In this document: one piece after another, positions 1-6,724 of the stretch
Position numbering within the stretch: position 1 is the stretch's first letter
Layout of the letters: every line of letters begins with the position of its first letter
Assembly (NCBI GenBank): GCA_035604635.1
Contig: DATNIC010000228.1
Location: 1-10,084, forward strand
Direction of reading: 5' to 3'
DNA from: DATNIC01 sp035604635
GTDB lineage: Bacteria > Vulcanimicrobiota > Vulcanimicrobiia > Vulcanimicrobiales > Vulcanimicrobiaceae
Length of the DNA stretch: 10,084 bases
Position numbers and translations under genes: made by a program
Notes under the pieces: model-generated
The model's input: the letters and a program-made list of their open reading frames with translations, nothing else
What the model was told of the DNA's origin: nothing
Databases searched by the model: none

Positions 1-866
1 ACGATCCGCTCGCGTACTCCGACGGCTCGATCTGGTATACGGGTCACATGGCGAACTTGCTTGGGCGGCTCGATCCGAAGACCGGCCAAATCAGAGAATT
101 TCACCCGCCGACGCCCGGTTCAGGACCGCACGGATTGGTCGAAGACAAGGGCGGCAACATCTGGTTCACCGGAAATTTTAAAGGCTATATCGGCGAGCTC
201 GATCCGAAGACCGGAACGTTCAAGCAGTTTCCGCTCCCCGATCCGTCCGCGCGCGATCCGCACACGCCGCTGTTCGATCCGAAGGGGATCTTGTGGTTCA
301 CCGTCCAGTCCGCCGACATGGTCGGGCGACTCGATCCGAAGACCGGCCAGATCAAGTTGACGAGCGTTCCCACGCCGAGAGCCCTGCCTTATGGAATGGT
401 GATGACGTCGAAGGGTATTCCCCTTTTCTGCGAGTTCGGCAGCAACAAGCTCGCGACCATCGATCCCGACACGATGGCGATTCGCGAATACCCGTTGCCC
501 AATGACGCGACGCGTCCGCGCCGGATCGCGATCACGCCCGACGACGTGGTTTACTATTCGGACTATTCGCGGGGCTATCTGGGCCGATTTGACACGAAGA
601 CCGGTCAAACGACCGAGTGGCCCTCGCCGAGTGGTCCCCAGTCGCGCCCCTATGGGATCACCTATCTCAAAGGCGCGATCTGGTACAGCGAATCAGCCGT
701 CCGTCCCAACACGCTCGTTCGATTTGACCCCGTCTCACAGAAATTCCAGACTTGGCCGATTCCCTCGGGCGGCGGCGTCGTCCGCAACATGATGGTGACG
801 CGCGACGGAAACATCGTCATGGCCGAGAGCGGCGTCAACCGCGTCGCGCTCGTCGAGATACGGTAG
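1..866 (+). CDS. Vgb-like (streptogramin lyase fold) beta-propeller protein, 5'-truncated by the window edge
   Basis: The reading frame is already open at base 3. The residues before the first ATG (base 48) read DPLAYSDGSIWYTGH, which is normal blade sequence, so that ATG is internal and the true start lies upstream. The protein repeats a blade pattern: a PHG/PYG-like turn, then D-G-N-I-W-F/Y-T/S, then G-R-L/F-D-P-K-T-G-Q. The LDPKTG-type strand recurs at bases 69, 198, 330, 459, 588 and 723, a period of 43-45 residues. This is the Vgb/SMP-30-like propeller fold. Known members include virginiamycin B lyase, but most relatives are uncharacterised, and several are secreted or periplasmic. The expected catalytic histidines in the late blades are not apparent (PYG, then VRN where PHG would be expected), so lyase activity is doubtful. 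Any signal peptide is off-window. It ends with TAG, 4 bp from the convergent hydrolase stop, leaving no room for a separate terminator. The fold is fairly sure; the function is not. Confidence 0.85.
   Translation, partial: DPLAYSDGSIWYTGHMANLLGRLDPKTGQIREFHPPTPGSGPHGLVEDKGGNIWFTGNFKGYIGELDPKTGTFKQFPLPDPSARDPHTPLFDPKGILWFTVQSADMVGRLDPKTGQIKLTSVPTPRALPYGMVMTSKGIPLFCEFGSNKLATIDPDTMAIREYPLPNDATRPRRIAITPDDVVYYSDYSRGYLGRFDTKTGQTTEWPSPSGPQSRPYGITYLKGAIWYSESAVRPNTLVRFDPVSQKFQTWPIPSGGGVVRNMMVTRDGNIVMAESGVNRVALVEIR
69..731 (+). repeat. Blade-period coding repeats of the beta-propeller gene
   Basis: The 20-base string ctcgatccgaagaccggcca occurs exactly at 69-88 and 330-349. Its first 17 bases occur again at 198-214. 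More diverged copies encoding IDPDT, FDTKTGQ and FDPVS start at 459, 588 and 723. The spacings are 129, 132, 129, 129 and 135 bp, which keeps the frame and equals one propeller blade. The near-identical DNA in the first three copies suggests fairly recent internal duplication or gene conversion among blades (inference). Confidence 0.85.
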
Positions 867-870
867 CGGA

Positions 871-1881
871 TCAGACCGGAGTGTAGGGCGGTTCCGTCAG
901 GAAGCCGCGCAACGCATGCCAAAAGAGCTGGCGGTTCTTGCCCCATACCAGTGAATGCGCGGTCGCCGGCAGCACGACGAATTGGCGGTCGCCATTGGGC
1001 AGCTTCTGGTAGAAGCTCCCCAAATCGGCCATCGTAGCGATGCCGTCGTACTCGCCCCGCATCAGCATGACCGGGCCGATCACTTTGACGGGATCGACAA
1101 TCGGCAGGTTCGCGACCATGTCGAAGTACGTCCCGGTGGGGACCTGATCGCCGTACGTGAGTTCGATCGCGCCGATCGCCATCGGGACTGCAGGGTCGGT
1201 CGTCCCGGGTTTATCGCGCGTAAAGATGCTGTCGATCATCTTTTGATCCCGCAAGCGCCGGTTATGGGATCGATAGTATTCGAGGTCCCGCGCGCGGGTC
1301 GCGAGCGTCGGCGACCCTTCGCCGGTGTACGTGTACGCTGCCAACACGAGCCGGCCGACCCGCTCGGGGTTCTGGACGGCGAAGAGCGCGGCACGCAAAC
1401 CCCCGGATGATTCGCCGAAGACGTGGCACCTGGTGGCGCCGGTCTCGCGCCCGATGACGTCGGCCGTGGCCCGAAGATCGTCGGCGCCGCTTGCGATGTT
1501 CGAAGTGCCGTCGGTCCGCGAGGAACGGCCGTAGTTTTCGAAGTCGACCGCCCACACGTCGAAGCCATAGCGCGCGAACACGTTCATCAGCGAATACTCG
1601 CCCGCGCCTGGGACGACGAGATCGAACGTCGGTATCGCGGAAACCGATGACCCGTGCGCCAGGAGCAGCACCGGCAGCGGCTTTTCGCCGGCCTTCGGCG
1701 CGCCCAACCGCTTGCGGTAAACTGCGAGCGCGACGCCGCTTTTGTTCGCGGTATACTGCCTGCTCCAGATCTGAGGCGGCGTTTGCGCAGCCGCGGGCTG
1801 AAGCGTTTCGGACGCCAGCCCGGCGCCCAGAGCGGCGGTCGCACCGGCAAGCGCGCTGCGGCGAGAGATCGGGACGCTCAC
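871..1881 (-). CDS. Tat-exported alpha/beta hydrolase (last gene of the six-gene run)
   Basis: A 336-residue hydrolase of the alpha/beta-hydrolase fold, predicted to act in the periplasm on an unknown ester, lactone or similar bond. The N-terminus has a twin-arginine signal (SRRSALAG, residues 6-13), a hydrophobic alanine-rich stretch and a likely cleavage site after AAAQ near residue 33. HGSS (76-79) fits the oxyanion region. G-E-S-S-G (156-160) is the nucleophile elbow with Ser158, Asp279 in MRGEYDGIA fits the acid, and His309 in ATAHS fits the general base. The start is a GTG at 1881-1879 that overlaps the stop of the binding-protein gene as GTGA. There is no convincing ribosome binding site, so translational coupling is likely. 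The frame stays open upstream to 3009, but that part is an out-of-frame shadow of the neighbouring genes. It is a paralogue of the hydrolase at 4686-5618, sharing long motifs, but has GESSGG where the other has GISSGA. Family is sure, substrate unknown. Confidence 0.93.
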   Translation of the reverse strand: MSVPISRRSALAGATAALGAGLASETLQPAAAQTPPQIWSRQYTANKSGVALAVYRKRLGAPKAGEKPLPVLLLAHGSSVSAIPTFDLVVPGAGEYSLMNVFARYGFDVWAVDFENYGRSSRTDGTSNIASGADDLRATADVIGRETGATRCHVFGESSGGLRAALFAVQNPERVGRLVLAAYTYTGEGSPTLATRARDLEYYRSHNRRLRDQKMIDSIFTRDKPGTTDPAVPMAIGAIELTYGDQVPTGTYFDMVANLPIVDPVKVIGPVMLMRGEYDGIATMADLGSFYQKLPNGDRQFVVLPATAHSLVWGKNRQLFWHALRGFLTEPPYTPV

Positions 1882-2891
1882 TGGAAGATACCGTTGAAGC
1901 GCGCCTTGATGTCGCGCTCTTGCTGCGCGAGTTCGTCGAAGTTGATCGTCATGAGCTTCAGGTCGCTTAGCTTCGGACTCCCCGGCGGTCCGGGAATGTC
2001 CGTGCGCGCCGCGTAGATGCCTTCCTCTAGAAAGGAGCGCTGCACGGTGTCGCCGATCATGAATTGCGCGAAGAGCTTCGCGGCGTTCGGATCGGGGCCG
2101 CCTTTGACTATCGCCGTCGGTGACGCGATCGCGAAGACGCCTTCGGTCGGATAGATCGTCACGATCGGCTGACCGGCTTTGCGGTCGTCGGCCGCGTATG
2201 AATCGAGCTCCTCGGCCGCAATCGGCCGTTCGCCGCGCTTGACCATGTCCTCGACTTGCTCGTGACCTTGAACGATCATGACGTCGTTCTGCTTGAGTTT
2301 CTGGTAGAACGCCCAGCCGAGCTTCTTCGAGAGCGTTCCGACGGCGACGAGCTGCAAAGAGGTGAACGAGGGGTCGGGCATCACCGTGAGGCCCTTGTAC
2401 TTCGGATTGGTCAGATCGCTCCACGTTTTTGGGCGATCGGCCGGCTTGACTTTGTCGCCGCGCACCGCAATCGCAAGCAGATTGAGCCGTTGCGCGATCC
2501 AGTAGCCGTCCTTGTCTTTCACTTCGGCCGGAATCTTGTCGAAGTTCTTCGGTTTGAACGCGACGAACGTCCCGTTCTTTGCAAGGGTCGCCGATGCGGC
2601 CGGATCGGACGTCGTAATGACATCGGCTTGCCGCGTCCCGGCATTCAATTCTTGCATGAAGCGGCTGAGCACGGCCGATCCGCCTGAGCGAAACAGCTCG
2701 ACCTTGATGCCCGTCTCTTTTTCGAAAGCACTCGCGATCTTTTGCGCGGCCGCGATCGGCGTCGACGTATACCACCGCACGACGCCCTCGCGCTTGGCCG
2801 CCGCCAAGTCGACGGAATCCGGTGTGAAGGTCGCCGCGCCTGCCGGGACCGTCAGGAAGAAGAGCGTTACGAGCAGCGTGGTGATCCTCAT
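1878..2891 (-). CDS. Periplasmic substrate-binding protein of an Fbp/Afu-like ABC importer
   Basis: A 337-residue family 1 extracellular solute-binding protein that would deliver ligand to the permease at 6693-8390. Residues 1-20 form a Sec signal peptide (hydrophobic LLVTLFFLTV, then AGAA); no cysteine follows, so it is soluble rather than a lipoprotein. The mature part shows the expected order: REGVVRWYTST (strand 1), AFEKETGIKVELFRSGG, ADVITTSDPA, TWSDLTNPKYKG, and YPTEGVFAIASPTAIVKGG (248-265). Ferric-binding relatives carry a Tyr-Tyr pair just before the KREKG-like stretch. My by-eye alignment puts Asp230-Ser231 there, followed by a single Tyr232, so iron is not the obvious ligand. The ATG start overlaps the flavoprotein stop as ATGA and has a GGAGAGG ribosome binding site 8 nt upstream, inside the flavoprotein gene. 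Being fifth in its run, well downstream of the permease and ATPase, is somewhat unusual, since binding proteins often come first. Family is sure, ligand unknown. Confidence 0.93.
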   Translation of the reverse strand: MRITTLLVTLFFLTVPAGAATFTPDSVDLAAAKREGVVRWYTSTPIAAAQKIASAFEKETGIKVELFRSGGSAVLSRFMQELNAGTRQADVITTSDPAASATLAKNGTFVAFKPKNFDKIPAEVKDKDGYWIAQRLNLLAIAVRGDKVKPADRPKTWSDLTNPKYKGLTVMPDPSFTSLQLVAVGTLSKKLGWAFYQKLKQNDVMIVQGHEQVEDMVKRGERPIAAEELDSYAADDRKAGQPIVTIYPTEGVFAIASPTAIVKGGPDPNAAKLFAQFMIGDTVQRSFLEEGIYAARTDIPGPPGSPKLSDLKLMTINFDELAQQERDIKARFNGIFQ

Positions 2892-4660
2892 GCCTGACGC
2901 CTCTCCGCAGTGGCGTTCGTCCCCGCGATGCGGCCCTGACAGGTTGCCCGGGCCAGGCCATGCTCACTGAAGCCGCCGGCCGACTCCCCGCACGAATACA
3001 GCCCCGCAATCACGTGGCCGTTCATGTCCATGACCTGACACTTGGCGTTGATCCGCAATCCGGCACGCGTGTCGTGAATGACCGGGGTCGCCCAGGCGGC
3101 GTAGAACGGCGGCGTGGCAATTTTGTAGAGCGGCTTGGGCTTGCCGAAGTCGTCGTCTTTGCCCGCGTCGACGAACGAATTGTAGCGCGCGACGGTTTGT
3201 TCGAACACATCGGCCGGCATGGGGACTCGTTGATATTTCATCACGATTTTCCGCGCTAGTTCAGCCAGCGTGTCGGCGGTAAAGAAGAATCCGGCGGCGA
3301 TATCGACGTTCGGCGGATTTGGACTCCACTTTTCGCGAGCGACGGCGTCGGCATCGAAGATCGCCCAGATCGGGCCCCCGCCGTTGCGCCCGTCACCGAT
3401 GCCGGCGAGCGCGGCGTTGAGAAAGTTGGACGGGTCGTACTTGACGTTTTTCGCGTTTAAATAGCTGCCTTGCCTATAGGGCCGGATCGAATTGTAGTCG
3501 TTGCTGGTGTACTGCGGCGCGGTCTCGTCATAGAACCGCTTGCCCAGCATGTTCACCAGGATGAGGTTTTGCCAGTCCGCGACCTTCAAGCCGGAAGCGC
3601 GGACTTTATCGAAGACCGGGCTGCCGGGCATCCATTGCAGATTCCGGTAGCCGTACTGACTGCCGACGGTCCCGGGCTTCGTCAGCGGATCGCCGAACTC
3701 GCCGGTCTGATTGTAGAGGCCCCACAGCGAAGCGCCGACTGCCATCGCCGCGATCTCTCCGTAGCCATCCTGATCCGAGTACGGCTGGCCGGCGACGCCG
3801 CAGTATTCTTCGGTGAGACGTGGATCGAACATGCGACGGAAGTTGACGTTCGTACTCGATCCGCCGGTCGCGATGACCACGGCCTTGCGCGCGCGGATGT
3901 TTACCTTCTTACCCTTATTGTCCACCGCGACGCCGAGGATCCGCCCCGAATTCGGCGACTGACGATACAGCGCGGTCATCCGGTGCTCGAGCAATATCGC
4001 AACCCCGGCCTTCTTGGCTGAAACTTCGAGTGGGCGCATGAGCCCGTTGCCGGATGACATCGTCGCCTGAACGCTCGGATCGGCCGGCTTGCCGGTCTGG
4101 ACCATAGGCCACCCCATGACGGCGGCGTGATGCTCGCGCGGAACCGAGTTCCCGACCGCGGTTCCCCCTTGTCCGTCGGGTGCCTTGTCCACGAAAACCA
4201 CGCCGTGCGCCACGAGCCATTCGAACGTGGGAGCGCTGTTGTCGGCGAACGCGCGGATGACTTCCCTGTCGTTATAGCGATAATCCGGGAAGCCGTTCGG
4301 TTCGACGACCGACCAGTCCGTGAGGTCGCGAAACAACAGATCCGGCGAATCCTCGATGCCGTATTTCTTTTGCCTGCTCGTCCCGCCGCCGAGCGGGACG
4401 TTGCCGCCGCTGCAGATGCCGTGACCGCCGATGTGTTTCTCGCCCTCGAGCAGGATCACCGACGATCCGGCTTCACGCGCGACGATCGCCGCGGGCATCC
4501 CCGATGCTCCCGAACCGATGACGACGACGTCCGCCGTCCGGTCCCACACGGCCGGTACCTGCAGTACTTGCGCATCCGCCATCCGCGGCGAAGCGAGATT
4601 GGCGGCCACCGCAGCCGCGCTCACCCCTGCGCTGAGAAGATCTCGCCGTTTCAAAGCCAT
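2888..4660 (-). CDS. Tat-exported FAD-dependent oxidoreductase, fumarate reductase/ketosteroid dehydrogenase class
   Basis: A 590-residue flavoprotein of the FAD_binding_2 class, whose members oxidise or reduce C-C bonds next to carbonyl or carboxyl groups. KRRDLLSAG (residues 4-12) plus an alanine-rich stretch to ADAQ (28-31) is a Tat signal, which fits export of a folded protein with its cofactor. The dinucleotide-binding loop VVIGSGASG (46-54) is followed by LLEGEKHIGGHG (70-81). ATGG (264-267) and the C-terminal GLYSCGE (553-559) and QGRIAGTNA (575-583) complete the FAD-binding pattern. His529 in VIHDTRAG aligns with the substrate-binding histidine of flavocytochrome c fumarate reductases. 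The arginine that acts as proton donor in those enzymes, just after GKRF-x-E, is not obvious here: GKRFYDE (373-379) is followed by TAPQYTSND. No haem-binding CxxCH and no flavin-transferase gene is visible, so the electron partner is unknown. It sits 25 bp after the cytoplasmic hydrolase gene. Fold is sure, reaction unknown. Confidence 0.92.
   Translation of the reverse strand: MALKRRDLLSAGVSAAAVAANLASPRMADAQVLQVPAVWDRTADVVVIGSGASGMPAAIVAREAGSSVILLEGEKHIGGHGICSGGNVPLGGGTSRQKKYGIEDSPDLLFRDLTDWSVVEPNGFPDYRYNDREVIRAFADNSAPTFEWLVAHGVVFVDKAPDGQGGTAVGNSVPREHHAAVMGWPMVQTGKPADPSVQATMSSGNGLMRPLEVSAKKAGVAILLEHRMTALYRQSPNSGRILGVAVDNKGKKVNIRARKAVVIATGGSSTNVNFRRMFDPRLTEEYCGVAGQPYSDQDGYGEIAAMAVGASLWGLYNQTGEFGDPLTKPGTVGSQYGYRNLQWMPGSPVFDKVRASGLKVADWQNLILVNMLGKRFYDETAPQYTSNDYNSIRPYRQGSYLNAKNVKYDPSNFLNAALAGIGDGRNGGGPIWAIFDADAVAREKWSPNPPNVDIAAGFFFTADTLAELARKIVMKYQRVPMPADVFEQTVARYNSFVDAGKDDDFGKPKPLYKIATPPFYAAWATPVIHDTRAGLRINAKCQVMDMNGHVIAGLYSCGESAGGFSEHGLARATCQGRIAGTNATAERRQA
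2900..2906 (-). promoter_or_regulatory. Ribosome binding site of the binding-protein gene
   Basis: The minus strand reads GGAGAGG, 8 nt before the ATG at 2891. It lies inside the 3' end of the flavoprotein gene. This supports the chosen start and suggests the binding protein can recruit ribosomes itself and does not rely only on the ATGA overlap. Confidence 0.6.
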
Positions 4661-4664
4661 ACGA

Positions 4665-4674
4665 CCTCTCCCTT
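4665..4674 (-). promoter_or_regulatory. Strong ribosome binding site of the flavoprotein gene
   Basis: The minus strand reads AAGGGAGAGG, ending 4 nt before the ATG at 4660. It lies in the only non-overlapping junction (25 bp) of the six-gene run. It fixes the flavoprotein start and suggests independent, probably higher, translation of this and the following exported components (inference). Confidence 0.75.
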
Positions 4675-4685
4675 GTTTGACGCCG

Positions 4686-5618
4686 CTAGTGCTCTCCGAG
4701 ATAGACCGGAACAGGTTCGGTAAAGAAGGACTCGAGGATGTGGTAGACCAGTAGATAGTTCTTCTGCTGAAACGATGCGTGGGCGATGCCGGGCATCACC
4801 GCGAACTGCTTGTCGGGATTGGGTAGAAGTTCGAAAAACGCGAGCAGATCCTTCAGGCTCGCGATACCGTCGTATTCACCGCGCATGACGATCGTCGCCG
4901 CGCTGATCTTACGCGGATCGACAACGGGGAGCTTGGAGCACATGTCGACGTACGTGCCGTTGGGCATCGAATCGTCGAGCGCCAGGATCGCGTCGGCGAA
5001 CGCCTCGACCACAGCGTCATCGGCCGTCCCCGGATGATCGCGCGAGAAGATGCTTCGCACGAAGGCACGATCGATCGGCCGGCGGTTCTTCTTCTCGAAC
5101 TCGGGCAGTTTCTTGCGCCGCTCGACGAGCGTCGGGCTTCCTTCGCCGGTCCACACCATCGCGTCGAGTGCCAGCCGCGCAACGCGGTCGGGGTGACGCT
5201 CGGCGAACAACGCCGCGCGCAGCGCACCGGAGGAAATGCCGTAAACCAGGAGCGGTCCGCAATTGCGCGTCCCCAGGATATAGTCGCTTGCAGCCGCCAG
5301 GTCATCGGCGCCGTTGGCGATGTCGCAGTTGACGTCGCGGCTCTTGTCGGAGCGCCCGTAGCCTTCCATGTCGACACACCAGCAGTCGAACCCGAGCCGG
5401 GCAAAGTAGTCCATCACCGACGAGTGCGGCCGGCCCGGTACCTGCAAGTCAAACGTCGGCTGGGACGCCATCGACGAGCCGTGGACGAACAGGATCGTCC
5501 CGCGCGCGTTTGCAGGCAAACCCGCGGACTTCTCCCAGAGGAAGAGCCTGACCGCGCCCTTGTGCGTCCAGTGCTCTTGCGCGCTAATCGTCCCGCCCTG
5601 ATCTTCCAGCAGTTTCAC
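4686..5618 (-). CDS. Cytoplasmic alpha/beta hydrolase, paralogue of the Tat-exported one
   Basis: A 310-residue alpha/beta hydrolase with no signal peptide, so predicted cytoplasmic. HGSS (46-49) marks the oxyanion region. G-I-S-S-G (127-131) gives nucleophile Ser129, MRGEYDGIA gives Asp250 and GIAHA gives His280. It shares many strings with the hydrolase at 871-1881: PTFDL, ADDL, LRAALFA, TGEGSPTL, GTY-x-DM, MRGEYDGIA and FTEP. The two therefore descend from one duplication, close enough that related substrates are likely. Start: a GTG at 5618-5616 overlapping the ATPase stop as GTGA, with GAGG about 8 nt upstream. Lying directly after the importer ATPase, it could act on the imported compound (inference). 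The annotation 'lysophospholipase' or 'haloalkane dehalogenase' would be unsupported; only the fold and triad are visible. Confidence 0.93.
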   Translation of the reverse strand: MKLLEDQGGTISAQEHWTHKGAVRLFLWEKSAGLPANARGTILFVHGSSMASQPTFDLQVPGRPHSSVMDYFARLGFDCWCVDMEGYGRSDKSRDVNCDIANGADDLAAASDYILGTRNCGPLLVYGISSGALRAALFAERHPDRVARLALDAMVWTGEGSPTLVERRKKLPEFEKKNRRPIDRAFVRSIFSRDHPGTADDAVVEAFADAILALDDSMPNGTYVDMCSKLPVVDPRKISAATIVMRGEYDGIASLKDLLAFFELLPNPDKQFAVMPGIAHASFQQKNYLLVYHILESFFTEPVPVYLGEH

Positions 5619-6724
5619 TCGCCTAACCTCGACTCGTCGTCATCTGCCATGAAAACGTTGCACTGTTCCGCATCGACCGACATGAGGGCCTCGCTGCCCG
5701 GAGCAAACTCGGCTTCCGGGCCCGCTTGCACGCGCAACCGAAGATCACCGACCGCGACGACATATTCGTTCATGTTGCCGAGATAACTCTGTTCCACGAT
5801 GCGCGCCCGCATCGCCTCGGCCGACGCGCCCCCGGGAACCGTCAACCGAATGCTCTCCGGCCGGATTGCAAGATCGACCCGATCGCCTGCGCGCGCAATC
5901 GCCGGCAACGCTATCGCCAACTGCAATGGCCCGGCCTCGACCGCGCCCCGGCCGCCCTCCGCTTCTCGAACGCGTGCGGGAACCAGATTCACGAGTCCCA
6001 TAAAATCCGCCACGATGCGGTTCGCCGGTCGGCGGTAGACCTCGCGCGGCGTTCCGTACTGCTGAAGCCGCCCGCGATCCATAACGGCGATGCGATCCGA
6101 GAGCGCCAGGGCTTCGGATTGATCGTGCGTGACGTAGATGAACGTAATGCCGGTGCGACGCTGCAGCGCTTTGAGCTCCGTGCGCATGTGTTCCCGCAGC
6201 TTCGCATCGAGGTTCGAGAGCGGCTCGTCGAGGAGCAGGATCGCCGGTTCCACGACGAGGCTGCGCGCCAGTGCGACGCGCTGCTGTTGTCCGCCCGAAA
6301 GTTCGCTCGGATAGCGGCTCTCCAGGCCGCTGAGATTGACGAGCTCCAGCAGCCGAGCGACCCGCTCCCGCGCATCGACCGCGCCGATCTTGCGGACTCG
6401 TAGGCCGAATACGACGTTCTCGTAGACCGTCTTGTGCGGCCACACGGCATAATTCTGAAAGACCATACCCATGCCGCGCTCCTCGGGTGTTACGACACCC
6501 TTGGTCGATGAGAGCACGCGCCCGGAGACCGAGATCGTCCCCGCATCCGGCGTGAGATAACCGGCGATGAGCCGCAGCGTCGTCGTCTTGCCGCAGCCGG
6601 ATGGGCCGAGAAGGGTCACGAATTCGCCTGCGGCGACCGCCAGGCTCAGATCGACGACGGCGACGCTTTCACTTCCGCCGCCATCGTAGCTTTTAGACAG
6701 GCTGCGGATTTCGATCTGCGACAT
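5615..6724 (-). CDS. ABC importer ATPase, PotA/FbpC-like
   Basis: A 369-residue nucleotide-binding subunit that powers the fused permease encoded just upstream. Walker A GPSGCGKTT (40-48), Q-loop VFQNYAVWPH (88-97), signature LSGGQQQR (142-149), Walker B ILLLDEP (162-168) and switch His200 in YVTHD are all intact. The C-terminal part (about 245-360) looks like a TOBE-type domain with the usual LAIRPESIRL stretch (285-294). This build is typical of spermidine/iron/phosphonate-type importers. I chose the ATG at 6724; a GTG directly before it (6727) is also possible and would add one residue. Either way the start lies 32-35 bp inside the permease gene. The last codons overlap the next gene as GTGA. 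No feature of the sequence reveals the substrate. Confidence 0.95.
   Translation of the reverse strand: MSQIEIRSLSKSYDGGGSESVAVVDLSLAVAAGEFVTLLGPSGCGKTTTLRLIAGYLTPDAGTISVSGRVLSSTKGVVTPEERGMGMVFQNYAVWPHKTVYENVVFGLRVRKIGAVDARERVARLLELVNLSGLESRYPSELSGGQQQRVALARSLVVEPAILLLDEPLSNLDAKLREHMRTELKALQRRTGITFIYVTHDQSEALALSDRIAVMDRGRLQQYGTPREVYRRPANRIVADFMGLVNLVPARVREAEGGRGAVEAGPLQLAIALPAIARAGDRVDLAIRPESIRLTVPGGASAEAMRARIVEQSYLGNMNEYVVAVGDLRLRVQAGPEAEFAPGSEALMSVDAEQCNVFMADDDESRLGE

Noticed and set aside
48..50. ATG at 48 as the start of the propeller gene
   Set aside because: In-frame blade sequence (SDGSIWYTG) precedes it, so it is internal.
48..866. Calling the propeller gene an antibiotic resistance gene (vgb)
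   Set aside because: Only the fold is supported; late-blade histidines are not seen, and most family members are not streptogramin lyases.
1882..3009. Extension of the Tat hydrolase frame upstream to 3009, giving a 712-residue protein
   Set aside because: The added part is arginine-rich, low-complexity sequence antiphase to the well-supported binding protein and flavoprotein genes. The Tat signal at the GTG of 1881 marks the real start.
3470..4723. Plus-strand open frames of 183 and 198 codons (3470-4021 and 4127-4723)
   Set aside because: They lie antisense to the flavoprotein, have no family resemblance and are explained by high GC and codon bias.
5034..6403. Long plus-strand open frames (5034-5786 and 5726-6403)
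   Set aside because: They lie opposite the hydrolase and the ATPase with all its motifs, and read as arginine-rich shadow sequence with no recognisable domain.
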